Shown one piece after another: positions 43,286-53,200 of a DNA stretch of 64,000 bases (position 1 is the stretch's first letter; every line of letters starts with the position of its first letter). This DNA is from an uncultured Christensenellaceae bacterium (GTDB lineage: Bacteria; Bacillota; Clostridia; Christensenellales; Pumilibacteraceae): NCBI GenBank assembly GCA_910588155.1, contig CAJUPB010000012.1, positions 1 to 64,000 on the forward strand. Direction: 5' to 3'. The position numbers were made by a program, and so were the translations under genes. Under the pieces are notes generated by a model. It was not told where the DNA came from. It did not search any database and saw nothing but the letters and a program-made list of their open reading frames with translations.

Positions 43286-46200
43286 TTATTCTTGCACGGG
43301 ACTTTTGATTGTGCCGTAGGAATGTGAGTCGAGATATTCGCGCAAGGTTTCTATGGGGCGTTCGTCGTATATCGGCGTGTCGCCGTTAAAGCCCGTCGCA
43401 ACTCTGAACGTTTCGATTTCTTCGCCTATATCGGCAAGCACGGCTTCGAACTTCATAGACACCACGCTTGCCATAGACGTGGAGAAGCCGAGTTCGTTTA
43501 TGAAAGTCTTTTCGCCCGTGCCGATATTCGTTTTGCGCGTGCCGATGAACAGCTCGGCTTCCGAAAGGCTGGTGTTTCCGGCAAGGCTGCCCAAATCGAT
43601 TTTTGTGTAATGGCGATTGTCTTTGAAGTAGTAGTGTTTATAGAAGTCTTTGAACTCTCCGGGAGTCGTGTTTCCGCCCTTTGAAATTTGGTCGGTTATC
43701 GTACTCTTCAAAATGCCCGACATCGGCGCGACATAGAAGACGTATTCCATTATGTTGTTAATGCCGTCTGTTCCCGACATTTCGCTCATCAAATCGCCTA
43801 CGGCAACTTTGACGAAGTTGTATTTTCCGTTCTTGTCGAGCTTGTTGAAATACATATAGCCGTCGAGGTAGTAAATTTGAGACGCCGATTTTTCCAAGAC
43901 TTCCACGATAATCGATTTTTTCGGGGTGGAAAGCGAAACGATGACAAGCGGCTTATTGACTATACTGCCGTCGGGTTGCGGTGTGGGAATCAGCTTTACT
44001 CTTGCGTCGATGGGTACGTTAATGTCGATGTTGACGATTCCGATGTGCACATTCAGATTGCCCGAAATGTGGAAGTCGGAGAGGTTTGCCGTATTTAAAA
44101 GCGCGGTCGTGAGATTGGAAACATTCGACAAATCGTTCAGGCAGTTGCCTTCGAGATATTGTTTGTAATATGTTTCGTACTTCATTCCGTAAGTGCTTTC
44201 GAACCAGGCGGAGAAGTAGTCGTCCAAAGAAGTCGTTTGTCCGTTGTCCGACACGGTATTTTTCATTGTGTGGAAATCGGCATAGGTCCAATATTCTCCG
44301 TTGTATTCCACGTATGTGAGGTCTTTGATTTTGTCGACAAAACCGTCCGAAATTTTCAGATATTCGTCCGTTCTCATTCTGACGTATTCGCCGTCGTTGC
44401 TCTGCGTGTATTTATAGCGCGCACCCCAGAAATCCCACGAGCGTTTGAAACGCTGTGATTTGATTATATCGCTCTCGCCGAACGATACGTCGTGACGCAC
44501 GTATTCTTCTTTGTAGTTCGGCAAACTTACGCCGTTCAGTTTGCCTGCGAGAATGTTGTCGATAAGCTCTTGGCGTTTATACGTGCCGCCCGCGCTTGTG
44601 GCGTAGTTGTAATCGTGATATACGGGACGCTCTATTTTAATTTCGTTTGCGTCGGGGCAATCGAGGGACAGGCGGAACGACGTGACGGAGTTTGACGTGT
44701 GAAGATTGCTCATACTCCAATCGGTCAGCACGGGATTGCCGTCGTTCGTTCTCGTAAGAGTAAAGTCGGTTTCGCCGACGCGAACCGTCAAGGTCGAAGT
44801 TTCGCCGTTTTCGGCGGTAACGCTTTTCAAACTTACTCTCGGCAAATTGCGAATGAGATTGACTATTTGTCCCACGCCGGGGGAGGATATGTCTCCCGTT
44901 CCGAACAGTTTGGATATTCTGCCGATGACGTCGCTTGCCGTGCTTACGAATTCGGTATAGTCGTAATCGTAATCATACATAAATTCCTGCGCTTCGTGAC
45001 AGACTTGCGTCGCAATGTCCAAAAGTCCGTTTATAAGCTCGCTCATTTCGGCAAAGCCTTCTATGTCGAAGTCTTTCAAAAATTCGCCGGATACTATTTC
45101 TCTGTCCTTCGGAATCACATAGTCGAGAATCGTGCCGTCTTTGATTCCGAGGGCGTCCTTGACGTTTCCGAGAAGGTTAAGCACTTCCGCAACGGTAAGT
45201 TTAAACTTGACGCCGTTGTAAGTTAGATATATTTCCTGCAACGGGTCGCCGTCGGTAATCATAATTTCAAACGTGTGTCTGGGGGCGACACCGTCGAAAT
45301 TTGCGTCCACGCCTGTTGCCGCCGTTTCGTATACGTTAAATCCGAGCCGCAGGTTGGGTATGCCGCTTTTGGGGATAATTTCCGCATAGCCGTCGACTTT
45401 ATGCGTTTTGTCTTTATACCACACGCGAATGTCGTGGAATGTCACGCGATATGCCTGCTGTTTGAACGTTCCCAAAAGCGCGTCGAAATAGCTTATCAAT
45501 TCGCTTGCCGGCGTGTAGTCGAGATTGAGAGAAGACAGAACGTATTCCTCGGCTTCGGTTTGGTCGAATACGCGTGACAAATCGAGAGAGGCATTTATTG
45601 CTACCGTGCCGATTGTTTCGTCGTAAAGCTCGGTATGCAGCGTGATTCCGCCGAGCGTTCCGTTTTTCAAGTTCACGCACAAATCGAGAGCGACGTCGCC
45701 GAACTTCAAGCCGATTTCGAGAGATTCCGAATTTGTGATTTTGACAAAGTCAATCATATCGAGAACGGAATTTGCGTTCAAATCGGGCGTTGCTTCGTCG
45801 ATTTTGTTTTGCAGGTCGGCGATGAGGCGGGGGAGGAACTTCGGCAGCATAGGCTGTACCGATTGCATAAACGCGTCGAAATCGTCTTTATTGCCGCAGA
45901 CGCGCAATTCGTCGTAAACAAAGTGGTAATCTTTGCCGCTGCGCGAGAATACGACGGGGAGATTTTCTCCGCCGACTTGCGGCAGAGAGAGATTGATTTG
46001 GAAGTCGGCGCCGCTCTGTTTCAAAACGACGGCAATCTGACCCGTTACCGCAATGCTCTCGCCGTCGAGAGCTATGACAGCGTTGAAATCCGCGACGACT
46101 CCGCGCTTGTTTACAAGTTCCTTAATCGGTTCGACAAACCGCAAGAGGTCGTTTGCGTCGATATATTCGATGTCGGCGGCGGCGATATTCTTTTCGGTTT

Positions 46201-48325
46201 CGCTTGCCGAAAGGACTGCGTCAAGTTTGATTTTTGCGCCGTTTGCCTCGATTTCGTCTATGTTCAGAGAGGACAGGTATTTGCCGTCGTGACAAAGCGT
46301 TATACCGTAGTTTTTACCGTCGATTTCTACTGCCGCGCGCAGGTTGCCCTCGACGGCTTGGAATTCGGTTATGTGCGCAAACAGAGCTTTCAAATCGAGA
46401 TTTGCAAGCACGTGCGCAATATTCGGAATTTCGATGTTTTTATTTAACCCGACGTCGGGAAGAACAATACCCGCCGAGGACAGCAGTTCGGCGATTTCGG
46501 ATTTCAAGTCGTCGAAATCGGCGACGTCGGCTTTGATTCCGACGTTTCCGCATTTCAAGTATACAGTCTCGCCGTCAAAGCAGACGTCGAAAGCAATGCC
46601 GAGCTTTTCCAAAGATATTTTGCCGCACAGCGTCAAATCGCGGTTCAGCAAAATATTCGCCGTTATTTTGTCGGTGAAGTTTGCGCTTTCGACGTTTGCC
46701 GTCAAAGCTATGTCGAAGCTCTTTGCGTTTGCCGTGTTCAATGCGGGCTCGACGAAATCCAGCACGGGTTCGAGGGATACGAATTCGGACGTATCGGGGA
46801 AGTCGAAACCGTCTCTCGGAGTTATGTCGATTATCACGGGAATGCCGTTTATTTTCACCGTGGCATTTATGGAGTTCAGCGAAACATTTTCGCCGTCGTT
46901 TATGACGAGGTCAACGTCCAATTCGATTTTGCTTGCAAGCTTGACAAGCTCGCAGTCCGATTTCAAAAGGTCGGACAACTTGAATTTCAAGGTTATGGTG
47001 ACCAATCCGTTCTCTTTCACGAGGTCGGAATCGGCAAACAGCGAACCGATTATGTCGTCGGTCAGCATAGCTTCGAAATCGGCATTCAAAAGCGCGTTCA
47101 AATCTATGCCGCCGATATTGATTTTGTCGAAATCGAAACCGAAGTCGAGTTCGAGAAGTCGGGAGAGGGCGGAAATCGGAAGATAGCCTTTGACTATTCC
47201 CGCGCCCACATACGCCCGTTCGCCGTCATAACCGAAGAACAGTGCGTCGTCGACAAGCGCACTTATATTCATCGAAGAAATATCGACGCTTGCTTTGATG
47301 TTTCGTCTGCTTCCGAAAACAAGCGCATCGGCTTCGATTGTCAGTTTTTCGCCGTTCAAATAGGGCGCAAACGCTTCGGCGAGATAGGTGGAAGCATTCT
47401 TTTCCGCGGGGATATCGGGGATATCCGTGTTGTCGCCGTCTTCGGGAAGAAACGGCTCGAAGATTTCGCTTTCGGGCAAGGGCATATCCTCGTTTATATA
47501 CGAGAACGTATCGAGCATAGTGGATACGCAGGACATACTGCCGAGGACGGGAATGGCAATGTCGTACGTGTCCACGCACAGAACGGTTTTTGCGTACCAA
47601 TTCGAGTCAATCGTCATTGTCAGCGTCATAGAATGTATGACGGGGTCCTGCGCCGCGCTTGCCAAAGTGCGGATTTCGTTTTTGAAATATTTGCCGCCGA
47701 TTTCGGGAATGAGTTCGAACTCATAGACATATTCGTCGTTGCCGAAGGATATGAGTTTTGCCGAGGATACGGATTCTTCGGTAACGGAATATTTGGTTAT
47801 TTCGCGGGGTACGGCTCCGTACTTCGAAAAGAACGTGTCGGTACTCATCGGATAAATCGAGCTGCTCCACGTGACGTTTTCTCCGCGCACTTTTTCGGAA
47901 GGGCGGAAAAGCACGGTATCGTTAGGCGTAATATATTTTTGTTCCGCCACCGACACAAGCGACGACGTGGACACAGTTTCCGCAAACACCGTTCCTTGTT
48001 TGACTTTGCGCGAGTTGCGGACGTTTTGGGTATACTTTGTGAAACCGAGGTCGGCTTTGCACGTACCGACGGAATCTGCCTGAAAATAGCTCGAATTGAA
48101 AATTACGAAATTCGCAAAACGGAAGTTCTCCATAGGCGAATAGTCGAGCGGCGTGCCGCTTTCGGGGGGCTGTTCCATTTCGCAAATGCTGTTTACGATT
48201 TCCGCGGGGGTGAAAACGGAGGACGCGCCGCCGCCCGTAATAGAAGAGAGCACGTAAAAAGCCACTGCCAACACGGGCAGCAACATAAAAAACAATTTAA
48301 ATCTGCTGACGTATTTTTCTTTCAC
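43286..48325 (-). CDS. Giant membrane-anchored extracytoplasmic protein, unknown family
   Basis: The protein has 1679 residues, with a GTG start eight bases after GAGG. A single N-terminal helix (LFFMLLPVLAVAFYVLSSI) anchors it; the rest should be outside. From about 300 to 1150 it looks like diverged repeats of a beta-rich unit: an alternating hydrophobic strand pair, a F-x-YDG-x-x-Y or similar turn, then an amphipathic helix (for example LFFGYDGERAYVGAG and VCFDGETVYLKCGN). This recalls lipid-carrying half-barrel folds such as LolA/LppX, but I cannot confirm it. I see no catalytic motif and no cell-wall sorting signal. It is alone on its strand, ending in a terminator, and divergent from the ATP-grasp trio. 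Confidence 0.8.
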   Translation of the reverse strand: MKEKYVSRFKLFFMLLPVLAVAFYVLSSITGGGASSVFTPAEIVNSICEMEQPPESGTPLDYSPMENFRFANFVIFNSSYFQADSVGTCKADLGFTKYTQNVRNSRKVKQGTVFAETVSTSSLVSVAEQKYITPNDTVLFRPSEKVRGENVTWSSSIYPMSTDTFFSKYGAVPREITKYSVTEESVSSAKLISFGNDEYVYEFELIPEIGGKYFKNEIRTLASAAQDPVIHSMTLTMTIDSNWYAKTVLCVDTYDIAIPVLGSMSCVSTMLDTFSYINEDMPLPESEIFEPFLPEDGDNTDIPDIPAEKNASTYLAEAFAPYLNGEKLTIEADALVFGSRRNIKASVDISSMNISALVDDALFFGYDGERAYVGAGIVKGYLPISALSRLLELDFGFDFDKINIGGIDLNALLNADFEAMLTDDIIGSLFADSDLVKENGLVTITLKFKLSDLLKSDCELVKLASKIELDVDLVINDGENVSLNSINATVKINGIPVIIDITPRDGFDFPDTSEFVSLEPVLDFVEPALNTANAKSFDIALTANVESANFTDKITANILLNRDLTLCGKISLEKLGIAFDVCFDGETVYLKCGNVGIKADVADFDDLKSEIAELLSSAGIVLPDVGLNKNIEIPNIAHVLANLDLKALFAHITEFQAVEGNLRAAVEIDGKNYGITLCHDGKYLSSLNIDEIEANGAKIKLDAVLSASETEKNIAAADIEYIDANDLLRFVEPIKELVNKRGVVADFNAVIALDGESIAVTGQIAVVLKQSGADFQINLSLPQVGGENLPVVFSRSGKDYHFVYDELRVCGNKDDFDAFMQSVQPMLPKFLPRLIADLQNKIDEATPDLNANSVLDMIDFVKITNSESLEIGLKFGDVALDLCVNLKNGTLGGITLHTELYDETIGTVAINASLDLSRVFDQTEAEEYVLSSLNLDYTPASELISYFDALLGTFKQQAYRVTFHDIRVWYKDKTHKVDGYAEIIPKSGIPNLRLGFNVYETAATGVDANFDGVAPRHTFEIMITDGDPLQEIYLTYNGVKFKLTVAEVLNLLGNVKDALGIKDGTILDYVIPKDREIVSGEFLKDFDIEGFAEMSELINGLLDIATQVCHEAQEFMYDYDYDYTEFVSTASDVIGRISKLFGTGDISSPGVGQIVNLIRNLPRVSLKSVTAENGETSTLTVRVGETDFTLTRTNDGNPVLTDWSMSNLHTSNSVTSFRLSLDCPDANEIKIERPVYHDYNYATSAGGTYKRQELIDNILAGKLNGVSLPNYKEEYVRHDVSFGESDIIKSQRFKRSWDFWGARYKYTQSNDGEYVRMRTDEYLKISDGFVDKIKDLTYVEYNGEYWTYADFHTMKNTVSDNGQTTSLDDYFSAWFESTYGMKYETYYKQYLEGNCLNDLSNVSNLTTALLNTANLSDFHISGNLNVHIGIVNIDINVPIDARVKLIPTPQPDGSIVNKPLVIVSLSTPKKSIIVEVLEKSASQIYYLDGYMYFNKLDKNGKYNFVKVAVGDLMSEMSGTDGINNIMEYVFYVAPMSGILKSTITDQISKGGNTTPGEFKDFYKHYYFKDNRHYTKIDLGSLAGNTSLSEAELFIGTRKTNIGTGEKTFINELGFSTSMASVVSMKFEAVLADIGEEIETFRVATGFNGDTPIYDERPIETLREYLDSHSYGTIKSPVQE

Positions 48326-48583
48326 GGCAAGCCTCGAAAACCTCTTCCGAAAACGGATAACACCGATTAAAGACTGTTATCTTATTTAATATATATATAA
48401 TATAACACAATAATGTCGAAAAACGCAAGAGTTCTCGCCTTATTTTCGAAAAATTTCTCCGATTTTTTTGCTTATAATCCCGCGAAAGAAGTAAAAATGT
48501 CCTTTGCGAGAGCAAGCGGTTTCGCATAATTGCCGAAAAAATGAGATATACTGCTTATAAACGTTTAAAACGAGGATACTGAT

Positions 48584-49915
48584 TTGGCGGAAACTTTCGA
48601 ATTACCCGACGCCGAGCGGTTTGTTTTGCCGCTTGACTTTGAAAACGACAAAACAAAACTCGTCCGCGCGTTAAACGGTTATGCGCCGCGTTTCGGCGTG
48701 AAAATCGACGGAGTGACAAGCGAAAGGAATCTGCCGTTCGACCCCGAACCGCGAGTCATCGAAACAGAAGAGTTCGAGTTTTTGAAGCGAGGACTCATTC
48801 AGCGTGCGGACGCATTGAACGCATTTTTAAACGACGTATACGGCGATTGCAAAATTCTCAAAGACGGCGTCATCCCCGCCGATTTCGTGCTGTCTTCGCA
48901 AGGCTTTCTTCCGCGTTGCATAGGAATCAAACCGCGCCGAGGTATTTACGCGCACATTGCGGGAATAGACCTTGTCAAAAGCAAGAAAGGCGAGTGGTAC
49001 GTTTTGGAGGACAACTTGCGAGTACCGTCGGGCGTGTCCTATCCGCTTGCCGCGCGTCTGGCGCTCAAAGACTGCGGTATGTGCGAATTCGACGCGGTAG
49101 ACTCTTTGAATTACGGACGGCTTTTGAAGGACGCCTTCGATTTTGTTTCCTGCGGCGGCATCGACTGCGTGCTGACTCCCGGGAGAGGCAATTGTGCATT
49201 TTTCGAACACGGCTTTCTCGCGGAGATGACAAACAGTGCGCTTGCCTGCGGAAGCGACTTGTTTGCGGACGGCGACGTGCTTTACTTCAAAGGCGCGGAC
49301 GGCGTGCAACGCGTGGGCGCGCTGTATACCCGCGTGGACGGAGTATATGCCGACCCGCTTGCTTTCCGCTCCGTGTCCGCGGTCGGGACGCCGAATCTTT
49401 TCTCGGCATACGCCGCCGGCAACGTTGCCGTGCTGAATGCTTTCGGTTGCGGCGCGGCAGACGATAAGGGCGTGTATTGCTATGTGCCGCAAATGATTAA
49501 ATACTATCTCGGACAAGACGCCGTTTTGTCGCAGCCGCAGACGTTTTTGCCGACACGGGGTAGCGAAATGCGCTATATACAAGACAATTTCGACAGTCTG
49601 GTCATAAAGGACGTCGCGGAATCGGGCGGCTTCGGAATACGTTTCGGCGCGGCGCTGGACGAGGAAGGAAAAGCCGCGCTCAAAGCCGAAATAACGGCAA
49701 ATCCGAGGCGGTTTATCGCGCAGGAAGTCGTGGACATAGAAGAGCTGCCCGCGTGCGGCGGTTCGGCAAAAGCCGATTTGCGGGCGTTTGTCGTTACGTC
49801 CGACAGAACGAGAGTGTGGGAAAGCGGTCTGACTCGGTTTGCTGCAAAAGATTCGCTTATGGTAAATTCTTCGCAGGGTGGAGGTTTTAAGGATACGTGG
49901 GTATCGTTTCGTTGA
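48584..49915 (+). CDS. Circularly permuted ATP-grasp protein
   Basis: The protein has 443 residues. It matches the circularly permuted ATP-grasp group (DUF404/407 type) with the motifs IKPRRGIYAHIAGIDLV, LEDNLRVPSGVSYPL, LVIKDVAESGGFGIRFG and FIAQEVVDIEELPA. Family members are thought to be amidoligases, joining an amine to a carboxylate, perhaps making a peptide tag. The C-terminal alpha-E domain found fused in some members is encoded by the next gene, overlapping by 19 bases. The start is TTG with GAGG ahead. Target unknown. Confidence 0.9.
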   Translation: MAETFELPDAERFVLPLDFENDKTKLVRALNGYAPRFGVKIDGVTSERNLPFDPEPRVIETEEFEFLKRGLIQRADALNAFLNDVYGDCKILKDGVIPADFVLSSQGFLPRCIGIKPRRGIYAHIAGIDLVKSKKGEWYVLEDNLRVPSGVSYPLAARLALKDCGMCEFDAVDSLNYGRLLKDAFDFVSCGGIDCVLTPGRGNCAFFEHGFLAEMTNSALACGSDLFADGDVLYFKGADGVQRVGALYTRVDGVYADPLAFRSVSAVGTPNLFSAYAAGNVAVLNAFGCGAADDKGVYCYVPQMIKYYLGQDAVLSQPQTFLPTRGSEMRYIQDNFDSLVIKDVAESGGFGIRFGAALDEEGKAALKAEITANPRRFIAQEVVDIEELPACGGSAKADLRAFVVTSDRTRVWESGLTRFAAKDSLMVNSSQGGGFKDTWVSFR

Positions 49916-50523
49916 GTGATTTGGACAAGCTCTTTTGGGCGGGCAGGTATTGCGAACGCGCAAGAGGAATATATGAGCGCTATGTCGCCTTGCCGTCCGA
50001 CGGCGGCGTGCGGCTCGACTTTCTGGCACGTCTCGGCATAGATTGCAACGATTCGTCGCCGCATATTGCGCTGTTTGGCGGCGACGGTGCAATCGTGAAC
50101 GCTTTGCGTATGTGGCGGGAGAATGTTTTGTGCCTGCGGTATGTGCTGTCTTGCCGAGCGGTGATTCAGGCGGAAAAAGCCGTAACGGAGTGCGAAGAGG
50201 GGAATTTCGACAATCTCGTTTTGCGTTCTTACGCATTTTTCGGAATGACGGAAGACTTGACGTTCGACAATACCGCCCGATGCTGCGTGACGGCGGGGCG
50301 AATGTGCGAAAAACTCGATTTGTTGTCGCGGTTTTGCGAAGACACGTTTGCCGCGCAAGACGCTTTGAACCGTTTGAGTGCGGCTTGCGCCGACAGCCCC
50401 GCCGTGCAAAATATGATTTCTCAAAGCGCGCTGCAACTGATTGACGGCGATATACGCTCGAATAATGTAGTCACGGTCAAGAGCAGAACGCCGTATTTGG
50501 AGAGCAATAATGAGTTTTCTTGA
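49897..50523 (+). CDS. Alpha-E domain protein
   Basis: The protein has 208 residues, all helical. The start SLSDLDKLFWAGRYCERARGIYERY is the alpha-E (DUF403) signature. These proteins always accompany the permuted ATP-grasp enzyme and a transglutaminase, with unproven role. It is shorter than the usual 300 or so residues. I used the GTG at 49897; the TTG at 49912 is also possible. It overlaps both neighbours. Confidence 0.87.
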   Translation: MGIVSLSDLDKLFWAGRYCERARGIYERYVALPSDGGVRLDFLARLGIDCNDSSPHIALFGGDGAIVNALRMWRENVLCLRYVLSCRAVIQAEKAVTECEEGNFDNLVLRSYAFFGMTEDLTFDNTARCCVTAGRMCEKLDLLSRFCEDTFAAQDALNRLSAACADSPAVQNMISQSALQLIDGDIRSNNVVTVKSRTPYLESNNEFS

Positions 50524-51289
50524 TTTCGATTACGAACTGAAACTGAATTTCTCTTCGCCCGTCACCGACCACCGATTTATATTGCGCTGTCTGCCTTTGA
50601 GGGATTTGTCGCAATTGCCCGACGCCGTGGAAGCGGAAGTGTTTCCGCACAGCTCGCTTTGGAGAAGCTCCGCGCCGAACGAGGGCGGCACTCTTATGGG
50701 CAGCGTGGATTTCGAACACACGGAGTTTACCGCGAGAACTCGGGGCAGGGTTTTCGAACGCGAGGGCTACGATACGGGCGCGCCGCATTTCGCATATTTG
50801 CATTTTACGTCCGTGACCGAACCCAATGAATTTTTGAGAGATGTTGCGAAAAAGTTCGACAGGCATTCGAAGAACTACAATCTTGCGCTTAAAGCAATGG
50901 AAGAGGTCAACTCGATGTTGACGTATACGGAAAATGCCACCGACTCGGATACGACGGCAGATGAGGCTTTGCGGATGAAAAAGGGCGTGTGTCAGGATTA
51001 TGCGCACATATACTGTTCGCTTATGCGGCTTTTGGGAGTGCCCACGCGGTATGTGGCGGGACTCTTGAAAGGCGTCGGAGAAACTCACGCTTGGAACGAG
51101 TGCTATTTAGACGGGCATTGGCGGGCATTCGACTGCACGAACGACAAGCCCGCGACGAACGGTTACGTCAAACTCGCCGTCGGCGTCGATGCGCGTCAGT
51201 GTGCGCTTAACAGGGGAGTGTTTACGCCGTTGCTTGGAAAGGTGGCGGAGCAGTCGCAGCGGGTGCGCGGACGGGTGGAAACTTCTTGA
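50510..51289 (+). CDS. Transglutaminase-like cysteine peptidase of the ATP-grasp/alpha-E cluster
   Basis: The protein has 259 residues. An N-terminal beta domain (YELKLNFSSPVTDHRF) is followed by the transglutaminase core with the triad Cys161 (KGVCQDYAH), His193 (GETHAWNE) and Asp208 (AFDCTNDKP). No signal peptide is present, so it acts in the cytosol. In comparable clusters it is proposed to cut or transfer what the ATP-grasp enzyme joins. It overlaps the alpha-E gene by 14 bases. Its end overlaps the dnaX promoter. Confidence 0.92.
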   Translation: MSFLDFDYELKLNFSSPVTDHRFILRCLPLRDLSQLPDAVEAEVFPHSSLWRSSAPNEGGTLMGSVDFEHTEFTARTRGRVFEREGYDTGAPHFAYLHFTSVTEPNEFLRDVAKKFDRHSKNYNLALKAMEEVNSMLTYTENATDSDTTADEALRMKKGVCQDYAHIYCSLMRLLGVPTRYVAGLLKGVGETHAWNECYLDGHWRAFDCTNDKPATNGYVKLAVGVDARQCALNRGVFTPLLGKVAEQSQRVRGRVETS

Positions 51290-51314
51290 CAAACTCCGCC
51301 GTTTGTTATATAAT
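51286..51314 (+). promoter_or_regulatory. Sigma-A promoter of dnaX, placing the transcript start on the ATG
   Basis: TTGACA at 51286 and TATAAT at 51309 are 17 bases apart, a perfect consensus. Seven bases separate the -10 from the ATG at 51322, predicting a leaderless message. Confidence 0.85.
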
Positions 51315-51321
51315 TCTGACT

Positions 51322-52854
51322 ATGGCGAACGCATTGTACAGAAAATACCGCCCGCAAGTCTTTGACGACGTTTACGGGCAGGACCATATAGTAAACACGC
51401 TGAAAAATCAGATAAAGCACGACAGAGTTTCGCACGCCTATCTCTTTACGGGCAGCCGCGGAACGGGCAAAACCACTTGTGCCAAGATATTTGCGCGGGC
51501 GATAAACTGCAAAAGTCCCGTAAACGGTTCTCCGTGCGGAAAATGCGAATGTTGCAAGGCTCTTGCCGAAAGCAATAACATAGATATTATGGAAATCGAC
51601 GCCGCATCCAACAACGGCGTGGACGATGCACGCGAAATTCGGGAAAGAGTCAAGTACACTCCGGTATACGGAAGATATAAAGTCTATATAATAGACGAGG
51701 TACATATGTTGAGCGCGTCGGCTTTCAACGCGCTTTTAAAGACGCTCGAAGAGCCGCCCGCGCACGCCGTCTTCATTCTTGCGACGACGGAAGTGCATAA
51801 GCTGCCCGCGACCATTCTTTCGCGTTGTATGCGTTTCGATTTCCGTCTCATAGGTGTGGAAGAGCTGTACGGGCAACTCAAAAAGATTTTCGACAAAGAG
51901 GGCAAGAAATACGAGGACGCCGCATTGAAGTTCATTGCGCGAGCGGGCGAGGGTTCCTCCCGAGATATGCTGTCCGTTGCGGACATCTGTTTCAATTACA
52001 GCGACAAAAAACTCACGCTTGCCGATGTTATGACGGTTACGGGCGGCGCCGACAGAAGTGTGATTGCGCGCCTTTTCAAGGCGGTAAAAAGCGGCGATTT
52101 GGCGGAGATTTTCAAAAGTATCGACGAAATGGCAAGCGGCGGCAAAAGTATGAGCTTGATTGCGAAAGAGCTGTTGCGGTATGTGCGCGACCTGCTTGTC
52201 GTCAAGACGGGAAATACGCGTATGATAGTGGATACCGAAGAAAACATAGCACAGATGAATGAAGAAGCGCAGGACTGCGACCCGCAGTATCTTTCCGCGC
52301 TTATCGGTATTTTTGCGGAAGCGGACGCGACACTTCGATATTCCGTTTCGCCTAGGATTGCGTTGGAAACGGTGTGTTTGAAAGCCGCGAGTTTGGCGGC
52401 TGCCGACTATTCCGCTCTGGAACGCAGAATTGCCCGTTTGGAATGCGGCACACTCGTGCCGCATTCCGCGCAGGAAACGCACGTCGCGGCAAAGGCGGCA
52501 GAGGCGGAAAAGCCTGCGAAGGGGCAGGAAGAAGCCGAAACGGACGCATTCACGGTTTGGGGCAAGTTGGTTACGTTTGCGAGAACGGGCGGTTCTATGC
52601 GGTTGTACACGCTGTTCGGAGCGCATTCCGACGTGGAAATAAAAGACGGCAAGCTGATTGTCTGGTGCAACGACGACAACTATCTTCAATTCTCCGAGCC
52701 GGAAGCGGAAGAGCTTTTGCGGCGCGGCTTGAAAGCGGTCGGAAGCGGGCTTGTTCCCGTCATAGACAAGAGAAAGAGAAGCGATTCGGACGGGCTTATC
52801 GATAAACTCAAAAGTATGATGGGCGGCGTGGAATTGGAAATAAAGCGAAAATAA
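51322..52854 (+). CDS. dnaX: DNA polymerase III subunit gamma/tau
   Basis: The protein has 510 residues from the ATG at 51322; an upstream TTG at 51286 lies in the promoter. It is the clamp-loader ATPase: YRPQVFDDVYGQDHI, Walker A GSRGTGKT (44-51), a zinc module (CGKCECC), Walker B IIDEVHMLS and the SRC sensor motif LSRCMRFDF. The C-terminal tau-like part is short. I see no clear A-rich slippage site for making gamma. It leads a dnaX-ybaB-recR operon, the usual order. Confidence 0.95.
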   Translation: MANALYRKYRPQVFDDVYGQDHIVNTLKNQIKHDRVSHAYLFTGSRGTGKTTCAKIFARAINCKSPVNGSPCGKCECCKALAESNNIDIMEIDAASNNGVDDAREIRERVKYTPVYGRYKVYIIDEVHMLSASAFNALLKTLEEPPAHAVFILATTEVHKLPATILSRCMRFDFRLIGVEELYGQLKKIFDKEGKKYEDAALKFIARAGEGSSRDMLSVADICFNYSDKKLTLADVMTVTGGADRSVIARLFKAVKSGDLAEIFKSIDEMASGGKSMSLIAKELLRYVRDLLVVKTGNTRMIVDTEENIAQMNEEAQDCDPQYLSALIGIFAEADATLRYSVSPRIALETVCLKAASLAAADYSALERRIARLECGTLVPHSAQETHVAAKAAEAEKPAKGQEEAETDAFTVWGKLVTFARTGGSMRLYTLFGAHSDVEIKDGKLIVWCNDDNYLQFSEPEAEELLRRGLKAVGSGLVPVIDKRKRSDSDGLIDKLKSMMGGVELEIKRK

Positions 52855-52876
52855 AAGGTATCGGAGGTAACGGCAA

Positions 52877-53191
52877 ATGGCAAGATTTAACGGTTTCGGC
52901 GGCGGCGGAATGAATATGCAGCAGATGATGAAGCAGGCGCAGAAAATGCAGGAACAGATGGCAAAGGCGCAGGAAGAGCTGGAAGAAACCGAAGTCGAGG
53001 GCAGCGCGGGCGGCGGACTTGTCACCGTCACGATGAACGGAAAAAAGAAAATGAGTGCGGTTTCCATTGACCCCGAAGCCGTCGACCTCGACGATTTGGA
53101 AATGTTGGAGGACTTGATTGTCGCAGCATACAACGATGCTTTCGGAAAGGCGGAGGAGCTGGAAAAGCAGCTTGTGCCGTTCCAGATTTAG
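52877..53191 (+). CDS. ybaB: YbaB/EbfC family nucleoid-associated protein
   Basis: The protein has 104 residues. A Gly-rich start is followed by MQQMMKQAQKMQEQMAKAQEELEE, abbreviated here to its Met/Gln/Lys helix, and the strand VEGSAGGGLVTVTMNG. It binds DNA as a dimer. The GGAGG site and position between dnaX and recR are standard. Confidence 0.93.
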   Translation: MARFNGFGGGGMNMQQMMKQAQKMQEQMAKAQEELEETEVEGSAGGGLVTVTMNGKKKMSAVSIDPEAVDLDDLEMLEDLIVAAYNDAFGKAEELEKQLVPFQI

Positions 53192-53200
53192 GAGAGAAAA

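Noticed and set aside
44699..47186. Several plus-strand frames of 175-280 codons inside the 1679-residue gene
   Set aside because: No ribosome site or known domain; the minus-strand frame is continuous with an anchor helix and terminator.
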